Shown: positions 26,082 to 35,056 of the stretch, piece by piece | Layout of the letters: each line of letters begins with the position of its first letter | How positions within the stretch are numbered: position 1 is the first letter of the stretch | NCBI RefSeq assembly: GCF_001437405.1 | Contig: NZ_JQBY01000012.1 | Span: 1 to 64,000, forward strand | Direction: 5' to 3' | From: Pediococcus ethanolidurans | GTDB taxonomy: Bacteria; Bacillota; Bacilli; Lactobacillales; Lactobacillaceae | Length of the DNA stretch: 64,000 bases | The notes under the pieces: model-generated | What the model was told of the DNA's origin: nothing | Databases searched by the model: none | Seen by the model: only the letters and a program-made list of their open reading frames with translations | Position numbers and translations under genes: made by a program

Positions 26082-27094
26082 CGCATCACACCCTTTCCCC
26101 AGGAGCTTGTACTATCTTTTTCAAAAAAGCTAACGACTTCTTTAATCGAACTTACTTTTTGGGTTTCACCAATTAAATTACACAAGCGTTCACGAGTTTT
26201 GCAATCCTTAGCTAAGATGTTGATAGCTCCTTCAAAATCTTCACGGCTACTACGACTTGAGCCTCTTAAGGTTAGACCGCGTTCGAGAACTAAACGGGTA
26301 TTAATTTCAATTGGATTTTCAGAAACGCCCAATAACATAATGGTGCCCATTGGTCTAATGTGGTTGATAATTTGATCAACGGCAATTTGACTACCAGAAC
26401 CACCGGTACATTCGAGTGCATGACTAACCTTTAATTCTGGGGGAATATCACTAACTAAATAGGTTTCATCTGCAAAAGAAAAATAGTCTAATTTATATTG
26501 ATGACGACCAAAAATAATTAGTTTACTTTCAGGGAAAAAGGATTTTGCCAGAGAAGCAATGATATAACCCAGATTGCCGTCACCCCAAATGCCAATAATA
26601 TCTTGATCGGCATCCATGGTTTCCTTTAAGTTGGTAAGTGCCTGAACGCCTACTGAGATCATTTCGGTGAAGGCAGCCATGTTAGGTTCAAAATCTTGAG
26701 GAATTTTAATCACGCGATCGTGACGTAAAAAAACATACTCCTGCATGAAACCATCATAGCCACTGGAACGAAAATGATTATTAGTGAGGTAATTTTCTTT
26801 AACAATGGGGCTTTGATGTGAAGGGGTATTGGGAATCATTGCCACAGTTTCGCCAGCAGAAAACTTATTTTGCGGATCATAGACGACTGTTCCGATAGCC
26901 TCATGAATTAAGGCCATGGGGAGCTTTTTGTTGAGAACTGCTTGAGAACGATTGCCAGAAAAGTACCGTTGATCTGCTTTACAAATTGATAAGTACGTTG
27001 GTCGAACAATAATTTCATTAGAAGTTAAATTTTCGTCAATGGTTTGAGATTCAAATTGGCGAGTACTGACTAACCGATAAACTTGGTTTAGCAT
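26069..27094 (-). CDS. tarJ: ribitol-5-phosphate 2-dehydrogenase (TarJ)
   Basis: A 341-residue zinc-type medium-chain dehydrogenase reducing ribulose 5-phosphate to ribitol 5-phosphate with NADPH, supplying TarI. It has Cys and His ligand positions in ICKADQRYFSGN and MALIHEAIGTV, a Rossmann element WGDGNLGYIIASLAKSF, and a conserved GGSGSQ. It lacks the four-cysteine structural zinc lobe common in alcohol dehydrogenases, which fits the TarJ subfamily. The ATG overlaps the tarI stop region by one base and the 3' end overlaps the next gene, so the four genes are one operon. Confidence 0.92.
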   Translation of the reverse strand: MLNQVYRLVSTRQFESQTIDENLTSNEIIVRPTYLSICKADQRYFSGNRSQAVLNKKLPMALIHEAIGTVVYDPQNKFSAGETVAMIPNTPSHQSPIVKENYLTNNHFRSSGYDGFMQEYVFLRHDRVIKIPQDFEPNMAAFTEMISVGVQALTNLKETMDADQDIIGIWGDGNLGYIIASLAKSFFPESKLIIFGRHQYKLDYFSFADETYLVSDIPPELKVSHALECTGGSGSQIAVDQIINHIRPMGTIMLLGVSENPIEINTRLVLERGLTLRGSSRSSREDFEGAINILAKDCKTRERLCNLIGETQKVSSIKEVVSFFEKDSTSSWGKGVMRWEI

Positions 27095-27801
27095 TAAATA
27101 ACCACCCTCTTTTCTACGATTGCGCGTGCTATTTTTAGATCATATGGTGTTGTGATTTTAATATTAGAAACTTCACCGCGAACAATATGCACTTCTTCAC
27201 CAGCGAGGAGGCAGATTTTACAAGAATCGGATAAAATTTCTTTTTGTTCAGTGGTCAGTTGATTGAATGCTTTTTTTAGTTTTTTGATGTTAAAACATTG
27301 TGGTGTCTGACCTTGATACATATACTCACGGATGGGAATTTCGTTTACTTGTTCATTTTCACCGCGAACAATCGTATCAATGGCCGGAACGACTGTATCA
27401 ACCGCCGTATGAGTCATGACCGCGTTAATATTGTCATCAATAATTCGTTGCGTGATAAAGGGACGAACGGCATCATGGGTCACGACCACGTCATCATCAT
27501 GGAGACCAAAAGTTTTTTCGATATAGGTGATTCCATTCATTAAAGTGTCATTTCGTTCGGATCCGCCGGTAATCACAACTACGCGGGAATCCTTTATAAA
27601 CTTGCTGATTAGATCTTTGGTATGTGTTAACCAGTCACTGGGACACACCACGATGATGGCATTAAAACGTTTTTCTAAAACGAATTTTTCAATTGTTTGA
27701 ATTAAAATTGGTTTGGAGCCAAGTGGTAAAAACTGCTTTGGCATGGCTGTGTTACCCATGCGGGTACCTTTACCGCCGGCTAGTATTTGTGCATATATCA
27801 T
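27094..27801 (-). CDS. tarI: D-ribitol-5-phosphate cytidylyltransferase (TarI)
   Basis: A 235-residue IspD/TarI-family nucleotidyltransferase that makes CDP-ribitol from CTP and ribitol 5-phosphate. The nucleotide loop is AGGKGTRMGNTAMPKQFL; VTHDAVRPFI and QTPQCFNI are family signatures. First gene of a four-gene operon, start preceded by GGAG. IspD is the main alternative, but the neighbouring ribitol-5-phosphate dehydrogenase decides for TarI. Confidence 0.95.
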   Translation of the reverse strand: MIYAQILAGGKGTRMGNTAMPKQFLPLGSKPILIQTIEKFVLEKRFNAIIVVCPSDWLTHTKDLISKFIKDSRVVVITGGSERNDTLMNGITYIEKTFGLHDDDVVVTHDAVRPFITQRIIDDNINAVMTHTAVDTVVPAIDTIVRGENEQVNEIPIREYMYQGQTPQCFNIKKLKKAFNQLTTEQKEILSDSCKICLLAGEEVHIVRGEVSNIKITTPYDLKIARAIVEKRVVI

Positions 27802-27995
27802 AATAAGAACTCCATTTCTTCTTAAATAATAGTCATATGTTAGTTTACAAATATGAAGATAATGTTATCGATTAGGCAACTTTCTAAGACTAATTTCCAA
27901 AGTTTTTGCATTGGTATAGGAAAAATAAGATGGTTAAGGTTTAAACGACAGTGAATCGGTGAACTTTCGAATTGATAGAGCATGGTGTGTAAGCG

Positions 27996-28023
27996 TTGAC
28001 ATTAGCTACCTATTTCATATAGA
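27996..28023 (+). promoter_or_regulatory. promoter of the NADH oxidase gene
   Basis: Consensus TTGACA (27996-28001) and TATAGA (28018-28023) with a 16-bp spacer, about 57 bp upstream of the start codon. Confidence 0.6.
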
Positions 28024-28080
28024 ATTGAGCTAACAATAAGCTGTTAGTTTTAATAACAATAATTTTTTGGAGGAATAATT

Positions 28081-29427
28081 ATGAAAATAATTGTAGTGGG
28101 TGCGACTCATGCGGGAACCTATGCAACTAAACAAATTTTGACGGAGCATCCAAACTATGAAGTGACGGTGTATGAAAGAAATGATAATTTATCGTTTTTA
28201 TCCTGTGGAATTGCTTTGTGGGTGGGTGATCATGTTTCAGATCCGAATAAAATGTTTTACTCTTCACCTGAAAAATTAGAAGAACTTGGCGCGACCATGA
28301 AAATGCAGCATGACGTGCTTAATATTGATACGGATAAAAAAACGATTCGAGTTAAGAACTTAATTTCTGGGGAAATATTAGAGGATTCATATGATAAATT
28401 AGTTATGGCTACAGGATCGGCACCTGTGATTCCACCAATTAAAGGCGTCGATAACTCGAAGGTAAAACTATGTAAAGACTGGAACGATGCCAAAATTTTG
28501 CGAGCGACAACGCCAAAAGCAAAATCTGCGATTATTATTGGTGCCGGTTATATTGGTGCGGAATTGGCTGAACAGTTGGCAGTCACAGGAAAACAAGTAA
28601 CTTTAATTGATGGATTACCTCATGTATTGACGAAAAACTTTGATCCGGAAATTGGGTTACGAGTGGAAGAAGATTACAAAGAGCATGGTGTCAAATTAGC
28701 GATGAATGAATTGGTCCAATTTTTTGCGGATGATGGTGATAAGATTACCGTTACAACCACTAAAGGAAGCTATACAGCCGATTTTGCTGTTTTATCTGCA
28801 GGTTTTCGTCCTTATACCGATTTACTTAAAGGGAAGGTTAAAATGTTACCCAATGGGGCAATTATTACGGATGATTATATGCAGTCCTCAGATCCTAGCA
28901 TTTTTGCTGCCGGTGATTCTGCAGTTGTGCATTACAATCCGACTGGAAAAGATGATTACATTCCATTGGCTACAAATGCTATTCGACAGGGAATTTTAAT
29001 TGGTCATAATATTGAACATCCTACGGTTAAATACATGGGAACTCAAGCATCATCTGCGGTGGCTCTGTTTGGAAAAACATTGGCATCTTCCGGATTAACT
29101 GAGAGTGGTGCTAAAGCACGAAATGTCGCGGTGGAAAGTGTTACGCTTGAACAAAATTATCGTCCTGATTTTATGTTGACCACTACGCCAATTTTGATGC
29201 GTTTAGTTTGGGATCCCAAAACACGAGTGGTTTTAGGTGGGGCATTTTATAGTTCTTATGATTGTGCCCAGTCGGCTAATGTTATTTCATTAGCAATTCA
29301 AACTAAAATGACTATTGATGAATTATCTATGGTAGATATGTTCTTCCAACCTAACTTTGATAATCCACTAAATTATGTAAATGCCTTGGCAATGGCGGCT
29401 GTGCAAAAGAGTGTGGGTAGGAGCTGA
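28081..29427 (+). CDS. nox: NADH oxidase (water-forming type)
   Basis: A 448-residue FAD/NAD disulfide-reductase-family protein. An FAD motif starts at residue 4 (VVGATHAGTYA). The redox-active single cysteine is in FLSCGIALWVGD (about Cys43), as in Nox-2 and CoA-disulfide reductases. The NAD Rossmann motif is IIGAGYIGAELAEQL, and a second FAD motif is IFAAGDS. Role: reoxidation of NADH with O2, usually to water. CoA-disulfide reductase or NADH peroxidase are close relatives and cannot be excluded by eye. Start follows TTGGAGGAA. Expressed alone from the promoter just upstream. Confidence 0.9.
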   Translation: MKIIVVGATHAGTYATKQILTEHPNYEVTVYERNDNLSFLSCGIALWVGDHVSDPNKMFYSSPEKLEELGATMKMQHDVLNIDTDKKTIRVKNLISGEILEDSYDKLVMATGSAPVIPPIKGVDNSKVKLCKDWNDAKILRATTPKAKSAIIIGAGYIGAELAEQLAVTGKQVTLIDGLPHVLTKNFDPEIGLRVEEDYKEHGVKLAMNELVQFFADDGDKITVTTTKGSYTADFAVLSAGFRPYTDLLKGKVKMLPNGAIITDDYMQSSDPSIFAAGDSAVVHYNPTGKDDYIPLATNAIRQGILIGHNIEHPTVKYMGTQASSAVALFGKTLASSGLTESGAKARNVAVESVTLEQNYRPDFMLTTTPILMRLVWDPKTRVVLGGAFYSSYDCAQSANVISLAIQTKMTIDELSMVDMFFQPNFDNPLNYVNALAMAAVQKSVGRS

Positions 29428-29448
29428 AAATGTTTGTTAGGACAGTTC

Positions 29449-29540
29449 TCAAAGGCAGGCCCCGCATTATAAAGATGCCTAGCGTGGGATTTACATCCCC
29501 CTGACGGCACCTTTATATTGTGGATCCTTAGCGTCTTTGA
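29449..29540. repeat. long imperfect palindromic element
   Basis: Arms CCGCATTATAAAGATGCC (29462-29479) and GGCACCTTTATATTGTGG (29506-29523) are complementary with few mismatches; an outer pair TCAAAG/CTTTGA and an inner GTGGGAT/ATCCCC extend it. No T-run follows, so it is not a standard terminator. It could be a mobile palindrome or a structured RNA. It does not share modules with the repeats at 10, 45, 52 and 57 kb. Confidence 0.6.
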
Positions 29541-29574
29541 TCACTCACTGATTTAAGAATTTATTAAATAAAAG

Positions 29575-29588
29575 TTGCAGCGCTTTCC
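29575..29588. promoter_or_regulatory. weak cre-like site
   Basis: TTGCAGCGCTTTCC has the AGCGCT core of CcpA sites but about three mismatches to the consensus. It lies just upstream of a TATAAT at 29609-29614. The roughly 190 bp between that -10 and the ATG at 29808 is an untranslated leader with no structure I recognise. Confidence 0.25.
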
Positions 29589-29807
29589 TCTTTTTGATTC
29601 GGTTGTACTATAATATGATAAGGTACTCATTTGGGGAGTTTCAATCGCAGCCTTGATTCGTTAGTTATAAACCTATTCGCCAGTTTTATATTAAATTCTT
29701 ACAGTGGGGGATGCGAAGAACGTATTGGAAAATAGATCATCTTTGGATAACGTAGGCGTTTTACTTTAGTACCGAAAACAACCATGATTTATGAAAGAGG
29801 AAAGAAA

Positions 29808-30302
29808 ATGGCAGATGTATTAATTGTAATTGATATGCAAAATGCACTGAGTAAAATGGTGAATTTCGATGCAGTTGTTGCAGGTATCAACGAACGCATC
29901 AAGATTTATCGAGCAGAACGAAAAGCAATTTTTTTCGTTCAAACCACTGATGAAGAGATTCCAAGCGATACAAAAGCGTTTGAACTAACTGATAAACTTG
30001 ATTTTAATTCACAAAAAGATGAGTTTATTGTTAAAACTAAACCAGATGCTTTTTATCACACAAACTTAGAGGCGTATTTAAAAACTTACAATAGTCGAAG
30101 CATTGAAATTTGTGGCGGGCAGACAGAATACTGCGTGGACACCACAATTCGAGTAGCTTGTCACTTAGATTATAAAGTGGAAGTGACGCGTGGTTTAACC
30201 ACGACTTTTGATTCCGATCTTTTAGATGCGCAAACCATAATTAAACATCACGAGAGTATTTGGGATGGCTCGTTTGCAACCATGTTACCTCAAACTAAAT
30301 AA
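29808..30302 (+). CDS. isochorismatase-family cysteine hydrolase
   Basis: A 164-residue cysteine hydrolase of the isochorismatase/nicotinamidase superfamily. The triad is visible: Asp in VIDMQNAL, Lys in KTKPDAFYHTNL and Cys in GGQTEYCVDTTIR. The protein is shorter than true nicotinamidases (about 180-210 residues) and lacks their metal-site histidine cluster, so the substrate is unknown. The ATG at 29808 has AGAGGAAAGAAA upstream and is preferred over one at 29784. Confidence 0.88.
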   Translation: MADVLIVIDMQNALSKMVNFDAVVAGINERIKIYRAERKAIFFVQTTDEEIPSDTKAFELTDKLDFNSQKDEFIVKTKPDAFYHTNLEAYLKTYNSRSIEICGGQTEYCVDTTIRVACHLDYKVEVTRGLTTTFDSDLLDAQTIIKHHESIWDGSFATMLPQTK

Positions 30303-30308
30303 CTACTA

Positions 30309-30358
30309 AAGAAGCACCCACAGAAGAATTCGTTTTTCTGTGAGTGCTTCTTTTTTTA
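30309..30358. terminator. strong terminator
   Basis: AAAGAAGCACCCACAGAA pairs with TTCTGTGAGTGCTTCTTT with one mismatch, followed by T's. It ends the isochorismatase gene and, with A's on its left arm, may also serve the minus-strand folate operon. Confidence 0.85.
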
Positions 30359-30400
30359 GCATTAAAATGTGACTTAAAGAGTTTTTTGGAGGTAGCCTTA

Positions 30401-31540
30401 TTATTTGAACCAATAACCATTATTAATCGTCTGAATCATTTTAACGAGTTGTTTGGTTTCCGTAATATCATGCACGCGCAAAATATTACCACCATTCAAG
30501 TACATATATGTTTCCGCAATGAGTGTTACCGAAAGGCGATCCTCTTTTTTTAAATCGAATAATTTGGCTCCAAAACCCTTTCGTGAAATTGCGATCATGG
30601 TTGGTCGGTTGAATTCATTAAACTGATCAATGTTTCGCATCATGGCATAATCTTGGTAACCATCTGCCACTTTGGCATAACCAATGCCGGGATCTAAAGC
30701 AATACGCTCTTGGTCAATGCCAGCAGCTACTAATTGAGTTAAATTTTGCTTGAAGAAAGCTCGCATTTCTTGGGTTAAATTGTCGTATTCTTTGTCTCGA
30801 CTGCTGTGCATCGTAAGTAAACCGATTTTTGTCGGTGCCAATAAAGTCAGTTTACGAGGGTCATCAGTAAATGCATTCACATCATTGATGATAGCAACAT
30901 ACCCGGTTTTGACGATAGTTTGCATGACTTCAAACTTATAAGTATCAACTGCTATGGTAATCTGGGGGTAAATTTGATGAATCTGTTCAATCGTTGGCAT
31001 AATCCGAGCCAGTTCTTCTTTAACCGAAATTTCCTTAAAACCAGGCCGAGTAGTCTGTCCACCTAACTCAATGACATCTACTCCAGCAGTTACCATTTCA
31101 TCCACACGGTTCATAATCTTTTGGGGTTCAAAGTAACGCCCACCGTCATAAAATGAATCGGGTGTAATGTTTAGAATGCCATAGATTAAAGGATTCTGTA
31201 GCAAATCACGATGATGGTGACCGTAATTCCAGTAAACGGCGTGTTGTTTATAAATAGCGGCTAAGGTTTCATTGTCAGCAGTGTTTTGAAATAAATGACT
31301 AAAACGGGTCGTAAATAATGAAAAGCAAGCTAACGGAAGAACGGTCTGAATACTAGTTGTATTGACTTGAATGGGCGTATCAAACGTGCGTAACAGGTCG
31401 GTTAATTGGTTCAATTGATCTGCCGAAAGCTCACTAAATTTCAAGACAATTTTTCGTTGTCGAATTAGCATATTATTCGTGATTTGATCAGCAAATGTTT
31501 CTGAATGTGTAAATGTATTGGTGAGATCAGAAATGTTCAT
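30401..31540 (-). CDS. folP: dihydropteroate synthase
   Basis: A 379-residue enzyme joining p-aminobenzoate to dihydropterin pyrophosphate. The TIM-barrel part begins near residue 118 with GILNITPDSFYDGG, followed by DVIELGGQTTRPG, IAVDTYKFEV and a C-terminal RVHDI. The first 115 residues are an extra N-terminal domain not found in E. coli FolP (about 280 residues) but usual in lactobacilli. GGQTTRPG replaces the common GGESTRPG. Last gene of the folate operon, overlapping the previous gene by 14 bp. Confidence 0.93.
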   Translation of the reverse strand: MNISDLTNTFTHSETFADQITNNMLIRQRKIVLKFSELSADQLNQLTDLLRTFDTPIQVNTTSIQTVLPLACFSLFTTRFSHLFQNTADNETLAAIYKQHAVYWNYGHHHRDLLQNPLIYGILNITPDSFYDGGRYFEPQKIMNRVDEMVTAGVDVIELGGQTTRPGFKEISVKEELARIMPTIEQIHQIYPQITIAVDTYKFEVMQTIVKTGYVAIINDVNAFTDDPRKLTLLAPTKIGLLTMHSSRDKEYDNLTQEMRAFFKQNLTQLVAAGIDQERIALDPGIGYAKVADGYQDYAMMRNIDQFNEFNRPTMIAISRKGFGAKLFDLKKEDRLSVTLIAETYMYLNGGNILRVHDITETKQLVKMIQTINNGYWFK

Positions 31541-32135
31541 ATTCGTTTTGTGCCACCTTTTCTAAAAGATTTTGAATCGCTTTGGTTCGATGAAGATAGG
31601 GCGTCTTTTCAGTATCGGTCATTTCTGCTAAGGTTTGTGTTTCACCCAAAGGAATTAAAATTTTGTCAAAACCATAACCGTTGTTTCCCCGTTCCGCCGT
31701 ACTAAAGGTTCCTTCAAATACACCTAGTCCATGATAAACGCGATGATCAGCGACACATAAAATTAAATCAGTTCGTAAAGTTACTTGCCGAGATCTCCCA
31801 TTGACTAAATTAATTAGATAGTGGTTTTTATCTGCGTCAGATGGATAGTTGCTGAGTTGCCGAGAAGTTTGAACGCCAAACTTATCAGGATAGGCAGCAA
31901 CTATCATACCGGAATCATCACCCAAAACAGATTCAGTAGGTAGTTTTTTGAAGATAAAAGTTGCCTTTTGCCGGGCGTTGTTTAAGTAACTGGTGGTACC
32001 TTCATTAGGAAAATGCAAACGAGTGATTGCGTTTTGATAAGATTCGGCAGAAATTTTAAAATCTTTGAAACACTTTATTAATTCAGCAGTTTTGTCTAAA
32101 TTATTAGAAGCAATTAAAATAGGTTGTTTAAACAT
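31527..32135 (-). CDS. Ham1/RdgB-type non-canonical purine NTP pyrophosphatase (possible FolQ)
   Basis: A 202-residue ITPase-family protein: IASNNLDKTAEL at the N-terminus (usually SxNxxK), DDSGMIV in the centre and a variant of the C-terminal HR motif (LHRTKA). The family hydrolyses dITP/XTP to the monophosphate. Here it is embedded in the folate operon between folC and folP, overlapping both. That suggests it may act on dihydroneopterin triphosphate, the step called FolQ; this is inference from position. It is not the housekeeping-only arrangement usual for rdgB. Confidence 0.85.
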   Translation of the reverse strand: MFKQPILIASNNLDKTAELIKCFKDFKISAESYQNAITRLHFPNEGTTSYLNNARQKATFIFKKLPTESVLGDDSGMIVAAYPDKFGVQTSRQLSNYPSDADKNHYLINLVNGRSRQVTLRTDLILCVADHRVYHGLGVFEGTFSTAERGNNGYGFDKILIPLGETQTLAEMTDTEKTPYLHRTKAIQNLLEKVAQNEYEHF

Positions 32136-33444
32136 TCAAATCACCTTCAAATTGTTTGATAAAGTAAAAAGAACCGGTAACGATAATGACATCGTTTTTG
32201 GAACTTTGCTGACACGCTAGATTCAGACTTGCTTTCGAATTTGATAACTCAAAAAGATGGTCTTTTGGAAAATAAAATTCGGTTTGAATAACATGGGCCA
32301 GTTGATGTTTGTCTAAAGCTCGTTGATGCTGACTGGGTGTATTCACGTAAACGTCAGTTGCAAGTGGTAAATAACTTTTTAACATTTCAAAGTAGTTTTT
32401 ATCTACTAAAAATCCTAATAAAAAACTGATTTTTCGATTTGGAAACAGTGTTTTTAATGACTTAACCAGTTGTTTGGCACCATCCGGATTATGGGCACCA
32501 TCTAAAATGATGGTGGGTGCTTGATGAATAAGTTGCATTCGACCAGGAATGCTAAGCTGTGCTAATGCTTGGTGAACAATGTGTTCCTTAATCGAAGTCC
32601 CGTGTCTTTGAAGCCAAGTTACCGCACTAAGTACCGTAGCCAAATTATCTAATTGAAAATTACCAACTAAGCCTAATTGGTAAACATGTTGCGCAATCAT
32701 GGGCCCACTGATTTGTAATTTAGTACCAGTTTCATCGCGCTTGAGAATTCTCAGATGTACGTCTTGGACAAAATGAATGTCGGCTTGTTGTTTTTCAGCA
32801 ACTTGACGTAATACTTGTCTGGCCATTTGTTTTTGGTGAGGCGCCACAATTACCGTGGAATCTGGTTTAATAATGCCAGCCTTTTGCGTCGCAATTTTTC
32901 GAATCGTGTGGCCTAAAATTCGCGTATGATCATAATCGATATGAGTAAACAAGGTTAGCAGGGGGGCCGAAATAGCATTAGTAGCATCATTTTTTCCACC
33001 TAAACCGACTTCCAGAACAACATAGTCAACGTTGGCCTGCTTGAAAGCAACTAAGGCAATTAAAGTGAACCATTCAAAAATTGAAAGTGAAACCGCAGTA
33101 TCGCTTTGTTTTAGGGTGTCTGAAATAACCTGATAAGCACGAAGAAAAGCAGTATAACTAATCATTTGACCATCAAGTTTGATTTGTTCGCGATCATCAA
33201 GCATTGCAGGACTAGAGAAATGACCAACGTGATAACCATTAGCTTGCAGAATGGCTGCTAACATTGCGCCGGTAGACCCTTTTCCGTTAGTTCCAGCGAT
33301 ATGAATGACTTTATAGGCTTGCTCAGGATGCTGTAGTTGTGCCAATATGTGACGCAAAATGGGCACACGATCGTTTTGTGTAACCAAAACTTGATGATTC
33401 ATTTTTGCAATTAAGTCATGATAAGTTTGTTGATCTTCAGTCAT
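32128..33444 (-). CDS. folC: folylpolyglutamate synthase / dihydrofolate synthase
   Basis: A 438-residue Mur-ligase-family enzyme adding glutamate to dihydropteroate or folates. ATP loop VIHIAGTNGKGSTGAML; family signature FSSPAMLDDREQIKLDG; LEVGLGGKNDATN; the C-terminal domain has LDGAHNPDGAKQL. Overlaps the Ham1 gene by 8 bp and follows folE by 9 bp. Start preceded by a GAGG sequence. Confidence 0.95.
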   Translation of the reverse strand: MTEDQQTYHDLIAKMNHQVLVTQNDRVPILRHILAQLQHPEQAYKVIHIAGTNGKGSTGAMLAAILQANGYHVGHFSSPAMLDDREQIKLDGQMISYTAFLRAYQVISDTLKQSDTAVSLSIFEWFTLIALVAFKQANVDYVVLEVGLGGKNDATNAISAPLLTLFTHIDYDHTRILGHTIRKIATQKAGIIKPDSTVIVAPHQKQMARQVLRQVAEKQQADIHFVQDVHLRILKRDETGTKLQISGPMIAQHVYQLGLVGNFQLDNLATVLSAVTWLQRHGTSIKEHIVHQALAQLSIPGRMQLIHQAPTIILDGAHNPDGAKQLVKSLKTLFPNRKISFLLGFLVDKNYFEMLKSYLPLATDVYVNTPSQHQRALDKHQLAHVIQTEFYFPKDHLFELSNSKASLNLACQQSSKNDVIIVTGSFYFIKQFEGDLNV

Positions 33445-33453
33445 AGTGCTAGA

Positions 33454-34023
33454 TTACCTCTGATGTGTTTGTTGGAGAAATTCATTTTTAAGTTCATGGT
33501 CTTCAGAAAAGTTGCCTAAGAATTTGTTTGTATACGTAAATAAGCCAGATTTGTTGATGCCACGCATTTCCATACACATGTGACGTGCAGAAATGGACAC
33601 GGCAACTCCCTTAGGTTTTAAAATACGTTGTAATTCATCAGCAATCATTACTGTGATATTTTCTTGAACACTGGGACGACGAGCGGCAAAGTCGACTAAA
33701 CGTGGAATTTTGCTTAAGCCAATAATTTTGCCATTTTGAGGAACGTAAGCAACATTAACTGTGCCAAAAAAAGGTAAAAGATGATGTTCACACATTGAAT
33801 AGAAGGGGATGTCTTGAACTAAGACCATACCCGCATTTTCAGCAACGTTAAAAATCTTGTAGTCTTCAAAATGTTGTTTACCAGTTTCTGCAAAAATTTC
33901 TTCATAGGCACTCGCCACACGTGCCGGTGTTTTTTGAATGCTCGTTCGTTTTGGGTCGTCACCAATAGCTTCAATAATGTTATGAACGGCATTTTCTATC
34001 TTCGTTTTGTCTTTTTCAATCAT
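33454..34023 (-). CDS. folE: GTP cyclohydrolase I
   Basis: A 189-residue type IA GTP cyclohydrolase converting GTP to 7,8-dihydroneopterin triphosphate, the first folate step. Zinc ligands are seen in SMCEHHLLPFFG and, near the C-terminus, ARHMCMEMRG; GLSKIPRLVDFAARRPSVQE is the family stretch. Length typical. Confidence 0.97.
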   Translation of the reverse strand: MIEKDKTKIENAVHNIIEAIGDDPKRTSIQKTPARVASAYEEIFAETGKQHFEDYKIFNVAENAGMVLVQDIPFYSMCEHHLLPFFGTVNVAYVPQNGKIIGLSKIPRLVDFAARRPSVQENITVMIADELQRILKPKGVAVSISARHMCMEMRGINKSGLFTYTNKFLGNFSEDHELKNEFLQQTHQR

Positions 34024-34037
34024 ATTCTGTTTACCTC

Positions 34038-34520
34038 TTACTCATGTAAAATTTCCACCCAATTGTGATCAGGCGTAGTTTGTAGTTGCTGGTTAGTTTT
34101 AGTAATTAATTGGTCATCGTTTAAAACATCTAACAAAGGAATTAAAACGAAACGCCGCTTGGCAATCTCTGGATGAGGTACAATTAGCGTTTCATCGTGA
34201 ATGTTTTCGTGATTAAAGTATAAAATGTCCAGATCAATGGTTCTTGGCCCCCAATGAATGAGACGCTTGCGTCGTAAAGCTTGTTCAATTTGATGCAAAA
34301 CATCTAGTAGTTCATGCGCCGTTAGAGTCGTTGATAAGCGAATAGCAATATTCAAAAAATCATCTTGTGGAACACCGCCAACGGGTTGTGTTTGATAAAT
34401 TGGAGACACTTTTTCTACTGTGATCATGGCATTTTCATTAAGTAAGTTTGCTGCTTTGTTTAAATTTTTTTGACGGTCGCCGAGATTTGAACCGACACTT
34501 AAATAAGCTTGATTATTCAT
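34038..34520 (-). CDS. folK: HPPK, 6-hydroxymethyl-dihydropterin pyrophosphokinase
   Basis: A 160-residue pyrophosphokinase: YLSVGSNLGDRQ at the start and the signature RKRLIHWGPRTIDLDILYF with the Asp pair for Mg-ATP, then VPHPEIAKRRFVLIPL. The ATG at 34520 has AGGAGC at 9 bp; an in-frame start 60 bp upstream lies inside folB and has no ribosome site. It overlaps the folB 3' end by 8 bp. Confidence 0.95.
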   Translation of the reverse strand: MNNQAYLSVGSNLGDRQKNLNKAANLLNENAMITVEKVSPIYQTQPVGGVPQDDFLNIAIRLSTTLTAHELLDVLHQIEQALRRKRLIHWGPRTIDLDILYFNHENIHDETLIVPHPEIAKRRFVLIPLLDVLNDDQLITKTNQQLQTTPDHNWVEILHE

Positions 34521-34881
34521 GATGTTGTGCTCCTGAAACCTCAATTTCAATATTATCGAAAATACCAGCAATGGGAACACTGTACTTGCGAACTTTTAGT
34601 TTTACAGCCTGAATGGTAGGATAATCTGCTAAGATTTTCTTCAAAAGATGGTTAGCGACACTTTCAATCAGATTATAATTATTGTTTAAAACGAATTCTT
34701 CAATGGTTTGGTAAACATCCGCGTAACTGACGGTTTCCTTTAAATCATCATGTTGCACTTTTTCTTCAATTGGATAGGTGAGCTCAGCATCAATTTGAAG
34801 ACGTTGACCTAACTTTTTCTCCTCCGCAAAAACACCATTGAATGTGTGAAAACTCATGTTATTAATTCTAATTTTACCCAT
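34513..34881 (-). CDS. folB: dihydroneopterin aldolase
   Basis: A 122-residue aldolase cleaving dihydroneopterin to hydroxymethyl-dihydropterin and glycolaldehyde. IRINNMSFHTFNGVFAEEK and YNLIESVANHLLKKIL (Glu-Ser) fit the family. First gene of the six-gene folate operon. The start at 34881 has GGGGGA at 9 bp; an in-frame ATG three codons earlier is too close to that site. Confidence 0.93.
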   Translation of the reverse strand: MGKIRINNMSFHTFNGVFAEEKKLGQRLQIDAELTYPIEEKVQHDDLKETVSYADVYQTIEEFVLNNNYNLIESVANHLLKKILADYPTIQAVKLKVRKYSVPIAGIFDNIEIEVSGAQHHE

Positions 34882-34972
34882 ATTAGCCATTCCCCCAGGC
34901 AGTTCTGAAATTTATTTCCCTTTAATAGTATCATGTTTAACGCTAGGCGTCTTTTTTGATGGATACTAATAG

Positions 34973-35018
34973 AAAAAACCAGATCAAAACTCGAAAAGAG
35001 CTATGTTCTGGTTTTTAC
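34973..35018 (-). terminator. terminator of the metE-like gene
   Basis: On the minus strand AAAAACCAGA pairs with TCTGGTTTTTT, with an internal CTCTTTTCGAG hairpin. It lies about 40 bp beyond the stop of the methyltransferase gene. Confidence 0.65.
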
Positions 35019-35056
35019 CGTTTTTGTATAAGGCAACTAGATACCCTTAATAATTA

